Source: Candidatus Bathyarchaeota archaeon
GTDB lineage: Archaea > Thermoproteota > Bathyarchaeia > TCS64
Assembly (NCBI GenBank): GCA_937877765.1
Contig: CALGBN010000492.1
Span: 1 to 5,395, forward strand
Length of the DNA: 5,395 bases
Reading direction: 5' to 3'
The position numbers were made by a program, and so were the translations under genes. Under the pieces are notes generated by a model. It did no database searches. It was not told where the DNA came from and saw only the letters and a program-made list of their open reading frames with translations. Below are positions 5,374-5,395 of the stretch, piece by piece. Each line of letters begins with the position of its first letter. The stretch's first letter is position 1.

Positions 5374-5395
5374 CTGTCTCTTATACACATCTGAC
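5374..5395. other. Nextera transposase adapter left on the contig end (artefact)
   Basis: The last 22 bases begin CTGTCTCTTATACACATCT, the 19-base Tn5 mosaic end used in Nextera libraries, followed by GAC, the next bases of the read-through adapter. It is not biological sequence and not a natural transposon end. In frame it adds LSLIHI to the glycosyltransferase, a known false ending in databases. Confidence 0.97.

Noticed and set aside
5374..5395. Natural Tn5-like transposon end
   Set aside because: The match continues into the library adapter and stops exactly at the contig end, so it is an untrimmed adapter.

Overview
The window looks like the end of a contig from an uncultivated archaeon. 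The evidence is archaeal TATA boxes about 20-30 bases before start codons, likely leaderless mRNAs, a TTG start behind a GGTGAT Shine-Dalgarno, a tRNA-Ala without encoded CCA, and a gene of the tetraether lipid synthase (Tes) family. Placement in Thermoproteota (for example Bathyarchaeia) is a guess from the feel of the proteins; nothing here proves it. The last 22 bases are Nextera transposase adapter, so genomic sequence ends at 5373.

Layout: (1) 1-122, the C-terminal tail of a probable [NiFe]-hydrogenase maturation protease, + strand. (2) 123-591, a gap of about 470 bases holding only a doubtful 29-codon ORF and a T-rich terminator for the next gene. (3) 592-2133, - strand, an intact 513-residue radical SAM protein of the Tes (MJ0619) family with a good RBS and a TATA box. 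(4) 2134-2413, a divergent intergenic region with an 11-bp direct repeat placed just after two TATA-like elements, and a small palindrome. (5) 2414-3111, + strand, an MBL-fold metallohydrolase broken by three successive one-base losses and perhaps a fourth at its end. (6) 3120-3797, - strand, an intact COG1926-type phosphoribosyltransferase, convergent with the MBL gene. (7) 3923-4053 or 4108, + strand, a possible small helix-turn-helix-like ORF. (8) 4090-4519, + strand, an unrecognised 142-residue protein broken by one extra base. (9) 4520-4750, no gene seen. (10) 4751-4824, - strand, tRNA-Ala(GGC). (11) 5002-5373, + strand, the N-terminal 124 residues of a family 2 glycosyltransferase, cut by the contig end.

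The genes do not form one operon: strands alternate and most genes have their own promoter. Tes would couple the tails of archaeal ether lipids in the membrane, and the glycosyltransferase could act on lipid or protein at the membrane; no link between the two is shown. The clearest unusual features are the broken genes among intact neighbours, the repeated promoter-proximal motif upstream of tes, and the adapter-derived end. I found no convincing undescribed multi-gene system.
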